DNA of 64,000 nt from Datura wrightii (GCA_035772735.1 JASDFA010000010.1:93268001-93332000); one strand, 5' to 3'; numbered from the stretch's first letter, positions 11,177 to 25,100 are shown. A program made the numbers and translations. The notes: generated from the sequence alone by a model not told the origin.

Positions 11177-14100
11177 CTAGGCCTGAAATAGGTGAGGGTA
11201 TCTGATTTTCATATCTTCTTCAGCCTCCCACGTCATTTCCTCCCGATTTCTGTTACGCCACAATACTTTGACAGATGCAACATCTTTAGTTCTCAGCCTG
11301 CGAATCTGTCTGTCTAGGATGACTACGGGAACCTCTTCATAGGCTAACTCCTCTGTGACCTGAACATCCTGGACTGGAACTACTGTAGAAGGGTCCCCTA
11401 CGAATTTTCTTAACATAGAAACATGGAATACTGGGTGAACCGATGCTAACTCTGGAGGCAAGTTTAACTCGTATGCCACACGGCCTATTCTTCGCCGAAT
11501 CTGATACGGCCCAATGAATCTTGGGCTAAGCTTGCCTTTCTTGCCAAACCTCATTACCCCTTTCATCGGGAACACTTTCAGATATACCCAGTCGTTTACT
11601 GAAAATTCTAGATTTCTGCGCCGTCTATCTGCATATGACTTCTGACGGCTCTGAGTGGTCAGTAAACGTTCTCGGATAAGCTTTATCTTTTCCTCGGACT
11701 GCCGAACAATGTCTGGGCCAACTAATGCTGATTCTCCTATCTCAAACCAGCCCACCGGCGATCTATATTTCCGCCCGTACAATGCCTCGAAAGGCGCCAT
11801 CTGAATAGCTGAATGGTAGCTGTTATTATAAGCCAATTTGATTAACGAAAGATGTTCATCCCAGCTACCCCCAAGATCTAACACACACGCTCGCAGCATA
11901 TCTTCGAGCGTCTGAATTGTACGTTCAGCTTGCCCGTCTGTCTGAGGATGAAATGCTGTGCTCAAATTAATCTATGTCCCCAGACCTTTCTGAAATGACT
12001 GCCAGGACCTAGCTGTAAACTGTGCCCCCTTGTCTGAAATGATAGATACTGGCACCCCATGCAATCTAACTATTTCTCTGATATATAATTCGGAATAATC
12101 CTCAGCTGAGAAGGTAGCCCTTACTGGCAGGAAATGAGCTGATTTTGTCAGTCTGTCAACTATTACCCAAATGGAATCATTTCTGCGTCTAGTACGGGGT
12201 AATCCCGTTACAAAATCCATGTTTATCACTTCCCATTTCCACATAGGTATCATTATCTCTTGAGTCAAACCACCCGGTTTCTGGTGCTCTGCTTTTACCT
12301 GCTGAGAATTAGCACATCTAGATACAAATTCAGCTATCTCAATTTTCATACTTGGCCACCAATAGATGTCTCTGATGTCGTGGTACATTTTCGTCGCCCC
12401 TAGGTGAAGGGAATAGCGAGCGTAGTGTACCTCATGCATGATCTGCCCACGAAGTCCTGCGACATTCGGGACACAAAGGCGGCCCTTACAATGTAGCACA
12501 TCATCCTCGGTTATCTGAAAATCTGGCTCCTTACCTTTCTGAACTCTATCTCTGAGCTGGACTAAATCGGGATCCTCATACTGCCGTTCTTTTATCTCTG
12601 TAACTAACGATGACACTGCAGAATTCTGAATTACTGCTTCATTATTTTCTGTTTCTATTACTCGAACGGCTAGATCAGCTAACTGATGAATTTCCTTGAT
12701 TAACTTCCGTTTCTCAGGCCGTAAATACGCCAAACTCCCCATCGACTTACGGCTCAGGGCATCTGCTACAACATTAGCTTTTCCGGGGTGGTATAGAATA
12801 TTCACATCATAGTCTTTCAACAAATCTAACCAGCGGCGTTGCCGCAGATTCAACTCCCTCTGAGTGAAAATGTACTGCAAGCTCTTATGATCTGTATATA
12901 TATCAACATGGACGCCGTACTGGTAATGCCTCCACATCTTCAAGGCATGAATTACTGCGGCCAATTCTAGATCATGGGTGGGGTAATTCTTCTCGTGTTT
13001 CCTCAGCTGCCTGGAAGCATATGCAATTACTCTACTATGCTGCATCAACACACAACCCAATCCGACACCTGACGCATCGCAATAGACAGAATAACCTTCT
13101 GTGCCTTCCGACAGTGCTAGTATTGGGGCGGAGGTTAATCTGTCTTTCAGTTCTTGGAAACTCTGCTCGCATGCCTCCGTCCACTGGAACTTTGCTGCCT
13201 TCTGTGTCAATTTAGTTAAAGGTGCTGCAATGGTTGAGAATCCCTCAACGAACCTCCGATAGTATCCTGCCAACCCCAGAAAGCTACGAACTTCAGTCGG
13301 GGTGATAGGCCTAGGCCATGACTTAACTGCTTCTATCTTCTGCTTGTCTACCTGTATACCAGCGTCTGAGACAATATGCCCTAAAAAGGCTACTGAGTTA
13401 AGCCAAAATTCACACTTCGAAAATTTAGCATACAACTGGCGGTCCCTAAGAGTTTGGAGCACTGTCCGCAAATGAGTCCGGTCATCTGCTTCAGAGCGAG
13501 AATACACCAGAATATCATCAATGAATACTATCACGAACAAGTCCAGGAAGGGTCTGAAAATACTGTTCATCAGGTCCATAAAGACTGCTGGGGCATTAGT
13601 TAGCCCGAAGGACATAACCAGAAATTCAAAATGCCCATATCGGGTCCTGAATGCTGTCTTAGGAATATCCCTCTCACGTACTCGGACCTGGTGATATCCG
13701 GAGCGCAAGTCAATTTTAGAAAAGTATCTGGCTCCCTGTAGCTGATCAAATAAGTCATCAATTCTGGGAAGCGGATACTTGTTCTTTACTGTAACTTTTT
13801 TTAGCTGCCGATAATCTATACACATTTGGAGCGAGCCATCTTTCTTTCTCACAAACAAGACTGGCGCACCGCACGGGGAAGTACTCGGCCTGATAAAACC
13901 TTTATCTAACAGGTCTTTCAACTGCTCCTTTAATTCTCTGAGTTCTGCAGGAGCCATACGATAAGGAGGTATTGATATTGGCTGAGTGCCTGGTAGCAAA
14001 TCAATAGCCATGTCTATTTCCCTTTCTGGGGGAATACCAGGTAACTCATCAGGAAATACATCTGGGAATTCATTTACCACTGGAACAGACTGGAGTGTCG

Positions 14101-14797
14101 GAGATTCTGCTTGGACATCCTGAACTCTGACAAGATGGTAAATGCACCCCTTAGATATCAACTTTCTCGCCCGAAGGTAGGAAATAAACCTACCTTTTGG
14201 CGTTGCGGTGCTGCCCTTCCACTCCCGTACTGCCTCCCCTGGGAAGTGGAATCGGACCGTTTTGGTCCAACATTCAACATTAGCAAAACATGGTACTAAC
14301 CAATCCATACCCATTATGGCATCGAAGTCTATCATTTCTAACTCGACCAGATCTACTGTGGTCTGATGATCAGCAACCTCTACTGTACACCCGCGGTAAA
14401 TTCGGCTAGCTGTGATAGAGTCACCGACGGGCGTGGATACTAGGAAGGGCTGCTGTAATGATTCTGGTACAATACTAAACTTCCGTGCCACAAATGGAGT
14501 AATATAGGACAAAGTAGACCCTGGATCAGTTAGTACATAAGCAGGGTGTGAGCAGATAGTTAGCATACCTGTCACAACATCAAGCGATGCCTCTGAATCT
14601 TGCCTCCCTGGTAAGGCATATGTGCGGCTTGGACCCACACCAGTACTGGAGGCCCCTGATCTGCCTCGACCCCTGCCTGCTGAAACTGAGGGCCTACGCC
14701 CAGTCGAGGATGCTGTAGCTCGTGACCCTACTAACGCCCTATCCTGTCTGTCCCGGTCCTCTCGACCTCTGGCTGGGCAGTCTCTCATCAAATGGCC
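11177..14797 (-). pseudogene. pol: pol of the Tekay-type element: protease, RT, RNase H, integrase, chromodomain (one nonsense codon)
   Basis: Counting from codon 14791: protease D-P-G-S-T at about residue 89; reverse transcriptase with F-I-D-D at 423-426; RNase H with acidic residues in C-D-A-S (572), D-L-E-L (609), T-D-H-K (634) and A-D-A-L (677). Integrase has a zinc-binding region whose last Cys-x2-Cys pair reads C-A-N-S, so the second cysteine is lost. Its catalytic residues are D859, D920 and, after the stop, E of G-Q-A-E-R, with 35 residues between the last two. A TAG at 11974-11972 separates D920 from that Glu. The downstream part (11965-11177) has a GPY-type module and a C-terminal chromodomain (about the last 50 residues, with aromatic W and Y), which in this family directs integration to particular chromatin. 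There are no frameshifts. Confidence 0.93.
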
Positions 14798-15961
14798 TTA
14801 TTGGCCACAAATATAGCATGCGGTGGAACCATACCTGCATGCTCCAAAATGGCATCGGCTGCATATAGGGCAAAGTGGTAGGGTATACCTACTCTGCTCC
14901 GCCCTCCTCTGTGACGGTGACTCTGCCGTCTGCGAACCTCTACCAGCCTCTGACTGCCCCCTGCGGTTGGATCTACCTCCCTGTGACTGTGGCGGAGGCG
15001 GGGGCCTGGGCGGCCTGTCTGATAATCGTGGCCTGGGTCCTCCCCGGGCCTCTCCCTGTAACTCAGCTGGCCTATCCCGGCGACGCTGTTCCTGATTAAC
15101 CCTTCTGATTTCCCGATGTCGCTGTCTGATGCCCTCAATATTCTGGGCAAATGCCTGGATTCGGGAAATATCCATATCTTTTCGCAGTGTGGCCGTGATG
15201 CAAGTCTCAACATACTCTGGGTTCAACCCCATAATAAAATGGTGCACTCTGGATGCCATGGTATCAACAAAAGCTGGTGCATATTGAGCCAAAGAATCAA
15301 ACCGCAAGGAATATTCCCGAACATTCATGGCCCCTTGTTCTAGATGTAGGAACTGGTCTACCCGGGCCTGTCGAATCTCACGCGGCAAATAGTGATCTAG
15401 AAAGGCTCCTGAAAAGCTGGACCAGGTGGGAGGGGAAACATCTCTCCCTCGGGACCTCTCCCAGCTTTCATACCATAATACCGCAATATCTCGTAACCGG
15501 AATGCGGCCAATTCAACTGACTCAGTAGGTGTAGCATGCATAACCCTAAAGATTCTCTACATCTGATCTAGAAAATCCTGGGGGTCCTCTGTTCGGTCCG
15601 TGCCTGTGAACTGTGGGGGATTCAGGGCTAAGAACTCTCGGACCCTCGAACTACCGGGCCCTCCTGACGATTCTGCAACTGTAGATGGCATTTGCTGACG
15701 CTGAGCAGCCATCATCCGTGCTAACATAACTACAACACTCCTAACCTCCTGGTCGGAGGGTGTCGGTATAGGGACTGCTGAAGGTACTGTCGCCCCAAAT
15801 GGCTCCTGACGTGGTGGAGACTGCTGAGGAGGATGAGATGAAGCCTCTGTAGGGCCCTCTGATCGGGCTGTCTCCAAATGAGGGTGAAGCATCCTGCTAG
15901 TGCCCTCCCCTGCTGCAATGTCTAAGCTCCGACCTGTGGTAGGATGTTGCTGGTCTGACAT
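14798..15961 (-). pseudogene. gag: gag of the Tekay-type element (two nonsense codons)
   Basis: Capsid-forming Gag. The frame is open upstream to 16105, but the likely start is the ATG at 15961-15959, which opens a Q/P/S-rich N-terminus. The capsid region has the Retrotrans_gag pattern (hydrophobic block with W-Y-x-S-W, then L-P-x-E-I-R, then L-x-Q-G-x-M-N-V-R-E-Y). It ends in a basic tail and a CCHC zinc knuckle (C-Y-I-C, then H, then R-D-C). A TAG at 15559-15557 interrupts the frame after D-Q-M, and a TAA at 14800-14798 falls at the variable residue inside the knuckle. Both are in frame with flanking coding sequence and with pol, so gag and pol were one polyprotein, as is usual for the lineage. 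Confidence 0.9.
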
Positions 15962-16158
15962 TATCTGTAACCAAAGAATATGGTAAGCTCTTAGGGACTC
16001 AACCCTATACTGTACCGCTCTATAGCACGACTGAATCAGAATAAAAGACAACCATCCTATCATGCCTTGCAGCCTCCTACCCATAGTATGTGGTGCACAA
16101 CACATCCATGGACAGGACTCTACTTAGCACGGCTTGCAGACTCCCTGGGACACGACCT

Positions 16159-16170
16159 GCTCTGATACCA
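16159..16170 (-). other. Primer-binding site (initiator Met tRNA)
   Basis: The minus strand reads TGGTATCAGAGC four bases inside the 5' LTR. This matches the 3' end of plant initiator methionine tRNA and is the usual primer site of Tekay elements. Confidence 0.92.
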
Positions 16171-18509
16171 AGTTTGTCATACCCCACCTTGGGGGGGGTG
16201 GGTATGACTGGCACCTGGTGCCCTATTAAGACCTGACCTGCTAGACTGTTAAGCCTGGGTGCATCTGGCGCCTGGCTGGCTCTAATTCACATTTCTGGAA
16301 ACAAAGGGCTATATAACGACTGTAAATACAGCCCCCGGCTCACTGGCCTATAGCCTTCTGTACCTGTCTTGGCAGCTAACCAGAAACATAGTAATTCAGG
16401 GGAACCTATGCGGGCCGACAAGGCCACCATGCTGTCTAGTTATCTCCAACTTAATCATAAAGCACAAAAAGAAGCTACGTGACCGGCAAGGTCATCACTA
16501 CTGACAACTATGGCCCCACACGACCATCACAGAAATAAGAAAGAGTCAAGACAACTATACAACTGCACGGCCCCACACGACCGGCTCATCTGACCACAGG
16601 GATTTCATACAGACTGCAAGCCTCTAGGAATAGTAATAGAACTGATCGGGACAGGGCCCCGACCTACCCATAATATACAACAAAAGAAACTGAACTACAC
16701 CTCTGAAATTCAGCCTCCGAATGACTGGAGCTGAATACTCAACCGCTGACAGGGAGTCATGTAGAATCGCTTGCTCGTCTATGAGTACCTGCAAGCAAGT
16801 AATGCAGCGCCCCACCGGGCGTCAGTACCGCTGGTACTGAGTATGTAAAGCAATGACTGAAAAAGATATCTGAAATCAATAACATAGCTGACGAACTGAA
16901 ACAGAAAGAACTAAATTATCTGTCTGATGATATAAGTCGTACCTGTTCTCAATCATACCGGGAGGAGTAGGTGTCATATCTGGAGACGTATCATTCTACT
17001 ATTAACCTACTCATGTCTAATATATCATAGAATAACATACATATCATAACATAGCACACACAAACCTTACCCGGCCCCCATAAGCCGGGAGGTACAATCA
17101 ACACAGAATCTATGCCCCTACCCCGCTCATCCCATCTCCTACAGTGGCTGTAAGCATCCTGCCGGTCCCTGGATATGCACTTGGGCTCGCGGAGCCCCTG
17201 ACTATAATTGTATCTGAGTCCGAAGGACTCCAAATCAACACCCCCGGCGTACCCGCTCGACGGGGGTGTATAAGGGCCGACAAAGGCACAATATGGGGAA
17301 ACTGGCATCCCATCTTCGTCCCCTTGCGGGATGGCATATCACTCCGAAGAGTGACGTATCCTCGTCCTCTAGCGGACGAGTCGATACAGCTATTAACCCT
17401 GGGCGGTCAGGGATGCTAGGTAATCCAACCCCAATCAATACAACGGTCTCAACTAGTCATGCTGTCTGTGTATCTCATAAGCTAAGACTAACAGGTGTAA
17501 GGTATCATATTAATCACATACTGAGCTAATAATATTAATCTGTAAGTGTCTGATACATGCTGAGACAGGTAAGTATAAATATAAGTATAGCCTCCTGTCA
17601 GACTGTACTGGGGCAAAGGTTATACAAGAAGGTGTTTCTGCTGAAAACTATACTGTTTACTGAGTTTCTGTATTAACATGATTTCCTACTTCTAACATGC
17701 TTCCTAACCCATATTTAGTTACTATTCTATGTCTAAAATGCTTCACGAATACTGTACTACTTCGCGAGGTTTCAGCTAAACACAACAATATCTTAACATG
17801 GCATATTACATCACATACTGAATATACTGGGCAATCATAACCACTTACGTCCGAATCTATATCATACGGATAGGTATCGTACACGTTACAACCCAAAACT
17901 TCTCATATTGAACCAATATTCAAAAAAACACAATAATCAATTTCCGAACATTCTACTGGTCTGTCAATTACTATACTGCTTCAATGCTACTCAACTTGCC
18001 AAGGAAACTTAACTTTACATACCTTATCTTTGAATATTCGTCCGTCGGACGAGGCTCGGCCGGTACTTCAACTATTTTCTTCCAACTGCATTCATAAATA
18101 CGTCAATTAGTACTAAATACAGCTTTATTGTAAAGAGCGACGTTACTTTCGATATAGTTTATAGCCTAAACTTAGGCTTATCGAAAGACGATCCAAAACT
18201 CGCTATTTTTCAGCGGCCCAGAAGGGAGAATTATATACTTCTCATCTAGGAACACATAGACATTAATTTAGAGCAATTCTACTTACTTTAGTTCGGTGGC
18301 TCGCCGATTCGTCGGCCGTATTTCGCGAAACTAACTCCGTAGAAATGCTCTCTGCTGCTAAATACCTTGGTATCTAGGATTAATTTGAGTTTGGGCAGCG
18401 TTTGGCAGCGTAATCGGACGATAATTTATAATTTTCCTTCGTTTTCCTCTTTTCTCTGCGCTATTCTGGAAATTTTTAAGAGTTTAAATGATTTAAACCG
18501 AAGTGGGGA

Positions 18510-18518
18510 CTTTATATA
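18510..18518 (-). promoter_or_regulatory. TATA box of the 5' LTR
   Basis: Minus strand reads TATATAAAG, conserved at 10673-10681 in the other LTR and at 62966-62974 in the related LTR. The GC-rich module ends 20 bp upstream. Confidence 0.7.
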
Positions 18519-18537
18519 CTTGGGTCTGAACTTGGGC

Positions 18538-18624
18538 AACGTGTCACGGAGCCATCGCGGAGGCCTCACCTCCGTGACACGCTGCCATCGCGGAGGGGCT
18601 CTGCCTCGGCTCCTCCCGCGATGG
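18538..18624 (-). repeat. GC-rich palindromic module, Tekay 5' LTR
   Basis: Same structure as 10701-10788. It lies immediately upstream (minus strand) of the TATA box at 18510-18518. Confidence 0.8.
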
Positions 18625-18746
18625 TTCGACGGGTTTCTCGTCCGATCTTTTTCCCAGGCCTTTCCCTAGCACGTATGGCCTTCAAATATGCTTAACCAAC
18701 GTGCGAATGGGTCATCTAAGTGCCGGGAATTCTACGGGGTATAACA

Positions 18747-18751
18747 TTGGT
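18747..18751. repeat. Target-site duplication, right (ttggt)
   Basis: Second copy of ttggt, directly continued by atttagggtagatcg of the array unit. Confidence 0.9.
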
Positions 18752-21715
18752 ATTTAGGGTAGATCGAAGATGTTGACGAGTATATGCGTTTCTAATACTT
18801 AGTCTACACTTTCTACACCTTTCCAAGCAGAAAATTAGTCCTTGTTATTTTCCTTTAGGTTGGGATTAGGAGGGACAATTCGAGAATCTCCAATTTTGAG
18901 TTCGTTGAATTTCATTGATGTTTAATCTAAAGATTGTGAGCCCTATTGATTGTTACTTTAAAAGCTTGAATTTATTATTGTATTTGGAATTCAAATAAAT
19001 TTTAAAACCCTGTTTCTAGATTTAGATGGTGAAAATCATATTAGAAGGGTAATCATCAATTGACGAACAAGTTTAAAGAAGTTGTTTTAATTTGTTTTTG
19101 TGAAAATTTTATAGTGGTGTTATTTAAACCTAATGGAGATAGTCTAAGAAGGGTTCCTATAATATATGAAGTTGTTTGGTAGATATTTGGACTAATTTTG
19201 AAAATATATTATGACTAAAAATAAAATAAAAAAGATTCATCAATGTAGCTAGCGATGTATATAAACTTTTAAATATTGTATAAAAGGAGGACAAATAAAG
19301 AAATTTGGTTTATCTGTATTTGAATCAATAAGAAATACTAAAGGTTTGAAATTAATTTCTTATTTCCCATGGTTGTGAGTAATAGTTAACATCTATGTCA
19401 CAAATATAGTCCCTCGACTTAAAAGTATTCAACATGAAGCTCCATTTCACTAATAAAAACAAATGTAGTACCAATAATACCTTATGATAGAGTAGTTAAA
19501 CATGGATTTTTCCATTTTTAGATGTTTTAGGATAATGTGCTTCACTAGATATATATTTGACGGATTTAAAATTTTGTATTAGTCTCATCTCGAGAGCTCA
19601 ACCTTTAACCTAGATTTCGTGTGTTAGTTTGGAAGCATACCCTCCTCACATTATAAGCTAGTCATGAAATAGTGGACTTTAACTTTAATTACATGATGAA
19701 GTTTCATTTTCTGGAAAAGATCTAAATTTGTATTGTACCTTCAAGAATTGCTCAATTTCTTCTGTTATTCTCTTATTTACTTTTGGCTATGACTTAAAAT
19801 TAATTATTGTGCTTGAGTTGGAGCTTTGTTGATGGTCAACACTAAAAATAGGACTGTTCCTTGTGATGTAAGTATCATTATACCTAATATAATGGATGAA
19901 AAAATTGTTCAAATTTGCAATATATAGGCATCAATTGGTTTCCTAGTCCTTTATTTAAATGATCTTTTGAATTAGTGGCCAAATTTCCAAAAAATTTCTG
20001 TATTTCCCAATTGGAAAAGGTAATAAGTGAAATTTGTAGATAGTATCGGATACAATTCAAATATGTAGTATTACACCTAGAGAGGATGTACTTGCAACTA
20101 ACATATCACAGGATATAATGGTCATTCCATATGAATTTCAAGTAAACATAGGTGGACCGCCAATTTTATGCAACAAGCATTCTACGATCTTCAAAAAATC
20201 ACCCCTTTGAGCTACACAAGCAATAGTAGAAGTATAATGAGTTATGATAGTTAAATTTTATGAAGGAGAAGAGGTTGTTATTATTGGGTTTGTACAGCAC
20301 AACAACAATGACAATGATGATTATAGAGAAAGAGATCTAGTGGTAATACTAAAGATTGGTGACACTGCGTAATAAATAACTATAGTGCATGAGTGAAAAC
20401 AAAGTCTATGAGATTCAATATATATTTTTTAGGTATTTGTTTGGTTAGTATACTCATCCTAATTGGAGAAAAACTATGTGAAAAGTGATTGACTAAAAAT
20501 GTGGCAAAAGAATTACTAGTTATTCATTGATTAATGATATTCTTTTGTGTGGTCGGGATTACTATCCATTGCATAAATAAGTTTTGTTTATAAAACCGGA
20601 AATTTTACAATTATAACTAGGATTTGGGGTTAATCGAGGTTTATTGATTAGTTTGGACACATATCGACACATTTCTTGGTCTACATGCTTCCTCTAACCA
20701 ATACATGTATATGGTACCTCTATCCATGAAAGTTTTGACATTTGAAAAGAAATCATAGTGTTTTTCCCTCTATTCGAATTTGAACATAAGACTGCATCAC
20801 TCTTATACTTTCTTGACCGCACATAACGTCGTCCATTTAGGAAATCTTAAAAGGATACAGATAATAAAATTGACTGGAGTTAAATATAATATCCTTCATA
20901 TATCATTAAAATGACAACAATAACATATATAGATGAACAATGAGAATGAGATTCATAACTAGGAAATGCTATTAAATGACAAGATGAAAAAATAAAAGTA
21001 TTATATGCTTAATTAACTTCCTTAGCATGTCCATCATTCTCTTCTCCATCAATGTTATAATTACAAGAAATTTCATTTTCATTGAGTTGTTTATTCTTTC
21101 ACTAAGGCTAGATCTCTTATCGACAAATAACATTAACACACCATTAATTTATCTAACAACATGTTTATCGAATCAATTTTTTGCCTCAATAATTTAGTTG
21201 AAGAGGTTCTCCATTTCCTTCTCCTTAGCCGATTTCTCTGTTTTGTTAATATAATTTTCATGGGCATTCACTATTAATTCAAGGTAGGTCTCATGCTTGA
21301 CCGACTTGTTTAGCCTTTTGTTCTTTCAAAAAGCTATATAATCTTTTACTATATCTTTAGCCTGAGATAGAGATGCCAAAAGTATTGTTTACTCCTAGAG
21401 TAAAAACAATTAGACCGATTCCTATATCACATAGAATAGACATCGCTTTTTCTTACTAATATACTGATTCTAATGTCTTATCTAGAATTAAATATTTTGT
21501 TATAGATCGAGATTCCTAGTAGTAGTAACCCCCTTTCTTCTTCGTCTTCTTCTTATTTTTTACCCAAATATGAATAGAAATGGGGAATCTCGATCTAATA
21601 ATGGAAAGTTTTATTCTAGATAAGTCATTAGAATAACTATATAAGAAAGCAAAAGAGATATATATTCTATGTGATATAGAAATCGGTCTAATTATTTTTA
21701 CACCATGAGTAAACA

Positions 21716-21937
21716 ATGCTTTTGGTATCTCTATCCCAGGCTAAAGATATAGTAAAGGACTATTTAGCTTTTTCTAAGAACGAAAGGCTAAACAATTCAT
21801 TCTAGCATGAAAACTACCTTGAACTAACAGTAAATGCCCATGAAAATTATGTTAACATAATAGAGAAACTGGTAAAGGTAAAGAAAACGGAGAACCTCTT
21901 TAACCAAATTGTTGAGGCAGAAAAACGATTTGATTAA
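21716..21937 (+). pseudogene. Captured coding-like fragment, right arm of P3 (nonsense codon)
   Basis: Homologous to 7147-7368, but codon 30 is TAG (21803-21805; neighbours have AAG). The left-arm copy at about 21183-21374 is also interrupted. This argues against selection for the short peptide. Confidence 0.45.
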
Positions 21938-22037
21938 CATGATGTTAGAGAAATTAATGGTTTATTAAAGTTATCTTTCATTAAGAGGACAAACCTTAAC
22001 TCAATGAAAATGAAATTGCTTCTGGTTACCACATTGT

Positions 22038-22109
<72 letters not shown>
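22038..22109. repeat. (GA)n microsatellite, U3
   Basis: 72-bp GA tract with one gaaaga interruption near its start, then tagacagataggtgg. Confidence 0.97.
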
Positions 22110-22112
<3 letters not shown>

Positions 22113-25100
22113 CAGATAGGTGGATGGATGAAATGACCATTAAGTAATTGAAAGTTTATTCACATAATTTGGCAATTTTAGGCATAAAATAATTGCATAA
22201 TCCTGTTTTAAAGATATTAATTAATTACAATCCTAAATATAATAATATCCTGAGCTGGTAAATGCTAATGGTCAACTTTTTATACAACATCTTGGGTGTA
22301 TTAAGTTAGAAACATACTCTAATTAATTTTTCACGAAAATATATAGAATATCTTACCAATGTTAAAAAAAAGAAAACTAAATATATCTCTTTCGGTTTCA
22401 TTTTATCAATTTATTAATGAATTTCTTATTAAGGTACATTAGAAATAATGATCCAAGGTTAACATAAACTTAGTTATAGTTCTAGCTTGTTAAAATTCTT
22501 AGTAGTTAAATAAAGTCAAATATTATAAGGATTTTATTATGTGAACTATTGAATGTTAACGTAATTATAACGTTCTAAATATTATTATTCCACAATCCAT
22601 AAAATTGGATAAAAAACAACTAGCTTATACACTGAGGGTGTTATTTATTTGTGTTGTTGGAGAAATTAATACCTATACAATTTTTTTTCTAAAATAATGT
22701 GTTTTGTTAGTCTCTTCATATAATTATAAATCGCACAAAATTGATGCAACGTATGGCTGACAGTACTAAATAGATAATAGTCGTCTTAACTAATGTATAA
22801 GTCTATGTACTATTATATATATGCAGGATAAACTATAGAAAAGGAATATATCTGTGGAAATTAATATTTTGTTTTACTTCAATTGTTGGGAAGCGTTGCA
22901 GTAAGCACAGTAAGACCAATCCTCATCATTGGTATTTAGGGTAGATCGACGATGTTGCCGAGTATATACGTTTCCAATACTTAGTCTACAATTTCTGCAC
23001 CTTTCCAAGAAGAAAATTAGTCCTTGTTATTTTCCTTTAGGTTAGGATTAGGAGGGACAATTCGAGAATCTCCAATTTTGAGTTCGTTGAATTTCATTGG
23101 TGTTTATTCTAAAGATTGTGAGCCCTATTGATTGTTACTTTAAAAGCTTGAATTTATTATTGTATTTGGAATTCAAATCAATTTTAAAACCCTGTTTCTA
23201 GATTTAGATGGTGAAAATCATATTAGAAGGGTAATCCTCAATTGACGAACAAGTTTAGAGAAGTTGTTTTATTTTGTTTTTGTGAAAATTTTATAGCGGT
23301 GTTATTTAAACCTAATGGAGATAGTCTAAGCAGGGTTCCTATAATATATGAAGTTGTTTGGTAGATATTTGGACTAATTTTGAAAATATATTATGACTAA
23401 AAATAAAAAAAAAGATTCATCAATGTAGCTAGCGACGTATATAAACTTTTGAATATTGTATAGAAGGAGGACAAACAAAGAAATTTGGTTTATCTGTATT
23501 TGAATCAATAAGAAATACTAAAGGTTTGAAATTAATTTCTTATTTCCCATTGTTGTGAGTAATAATTAACATCTATGTCACTCCTATAGTCCCGCGACTT
23601 AAAAGTATTCAACATGAAGCTCCATTTCCCTAATAAAAACAAATGTAGTACCAATAATACCTTATGATAGAGTAGTTAAATATTAATTTTTCCATCTTTT
23701 AGATGTTTTAGGATAATGTGCTTCACTAGATATATATTTGACGGGTTTAAAATTTTGTATTAGTCTCATCTCGAGAGCTCAACCTTTAACCTAGATTTCG
23801 TATGTTAGTTTGGAAGTATACCCTCCTGACATTATAAGCTAGTCATGAAGTAGTAGACTTTAACTTTAATTACATGATGAAGTTTCATTTTCTGGAAAAA
23901 GATCTAAATTTGTATTGTACCTTTAAGAATTGCTCAATTTCTTCTGTTATTCTTTTATTTACTTTTGGCTATGAGTTGAAATTAATTATTGTGCTTGGGT
24001 TGGAGCTTTGTTGATGGTCACCACTAAAAATAGGACTGTTCCTTGTGATGTAAGTATCATTATACCTAATATAATGGATGAAAAAGTTATTCAAATTTGC
24101 AATATATAGGCATCAATTGGTTTTCTAGTCCTTTATTTAAACGATCTTGTGAATTAGTGGCCAAATTTCCAAAAAAATTCTATATTTCCCAATTGGAAAA
24201 GGTAATAAGTGAAATTTGTAGATAGTATCGGATACAATTCAAATATGTAGTATTACACATAGAGAGGATGTACTTGCAACTAACATATCATAGGATATAA
24301 TGGTCATTCCATATGAATTTCAAGTAAACATAGGTGGACCGCAAATTTTATGCAACAAGCATTCTACGATCTTCAAAAAATCACCCCTTTGAGCTACACA
24401 AGCAATAGTAGAAGTTAAAGGAGTTACGATAGTTAAATTTTATGAAGGAGAAGAGGTTGTTATTGTTGGGTTTGTACAGCACAGCAACAATGACAATGAT
24501 GATTATAGAGAAAGAGATCTAGTGGTAAACTAAAGAATGGTGACACTGCGTAATAAATAACTATAGTGCATGAGTGAAAACAAAGTCTATTAGATTCAAT
24601 ATATATTTTGTAGGTATTTTTTTGGTTAGTATACTCATCCTAATTGGAGAAAAACTATGTGAAAAGTGATTGACTAAAATTGTGGCAAAAGAATTACTAG
24701 TTATTCATTGATTAATGATATTCTTTTTTGTGGTCGGGATTACTATCCATTGCATAAATAGGTTTTGTGTATAAAATCAGAAATTTTACAATTATAACTA
24801 GGATTTGGGGTTAATCGAGGTTTAGTGATTAGTTTGGACACATATCGACACATTTCTTGGTCTACATGTTTCCGCTAACCAATACATGTATATGGTACCT
24901 CTATCCATGAAAGTTTTGACATATGAAAAGAAATCATAGTGTTTTTTCCTCTATTAGAATTTGAACATAAGACTGCATGACTCTTATACTTTCTTGACCG
25001 CATATAAGACCATCCATTTATGAAATCTTAAAAGGATACACATAATAAGATTGACTGGAGTTAAATATAATATCCTTCATATATCATTAAAATGACAACA

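Larger units (their letters stand above)
8338..18746 (-). mobile_element. Tekay-type (chromovirus) Ty3/gypsy LTR retrotransposon, 10.4 kb
   Basis: Both LTRs are 2572 bp with tgtcac/tgtcat at one end and ggggtataaca at the other. The element is flanked by ttggt at 8333-8337 and 18747-18751. On the minus strand the order is 5' LTR, initiator-Met tRNA primer site, one-frame gag-pol (zinc knuckle, protease, RT, RNase H, integrase, chromodomain), polypurine tract, 3' LTR. This order, the single gag-pol frame and the C-terminal chromodomain fit the Tekay/Del lineage. By eye the LTRs differ at a few percent of sites at most. Three in-frame stops make it non-coding as it stands, but no frameshift is seen. 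Confidence 0.95.
16175..18746 (-). mobile_element. 5' LTR of the Tekay-type element
   Basis: 2572 bp, aligned end to end with 8338-10909. Being next to the primer-binding site, it would hold the active promoter for the minus-strand element. Confidence 0.95.
5076..19646 (+). repeat. Array unit U2 (split by the Tekay-type element)
   Basis: Unit sequence occupies 5076-8337 and resumes at 18747. The interruption is the element at 8338-18746 plus one copy of its 5-bp target duplication. Without it the unit is about 4157 bp. Foldback P2 and a GA tract are present. Confidence 0.9.
21028..22130. repeat. Foldback P3: imperfect inverted repeat
   Basis: Left arm about 21028-21530, spacer with cttcgtcttcttctta, right arm about 21575-22130. 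Homologous to P1 and P2. Confidence 0.88.
19647..23827 (+). repeat. Array unit U3
   Basis: Full-length unit (about 4181 bp) with foldback P3 and a GA tract. It shares private variants with U5 (ataatgagttatg near 20233 and 28561) and with U6 (cttcgtcttcttc in the foldback spacer). Confidence 0.92.

Noticed and set aside
13021..13215. Plus-strand frames opposite pol (also 14111-14299, 14622-15343)
   Set aside because: They are antisense shadows of the Tekay-type gag-pol frame.
21934..22140. Serine/leucine-rich frame
   Set aside because: It is the translated GA/CT microsatellite.
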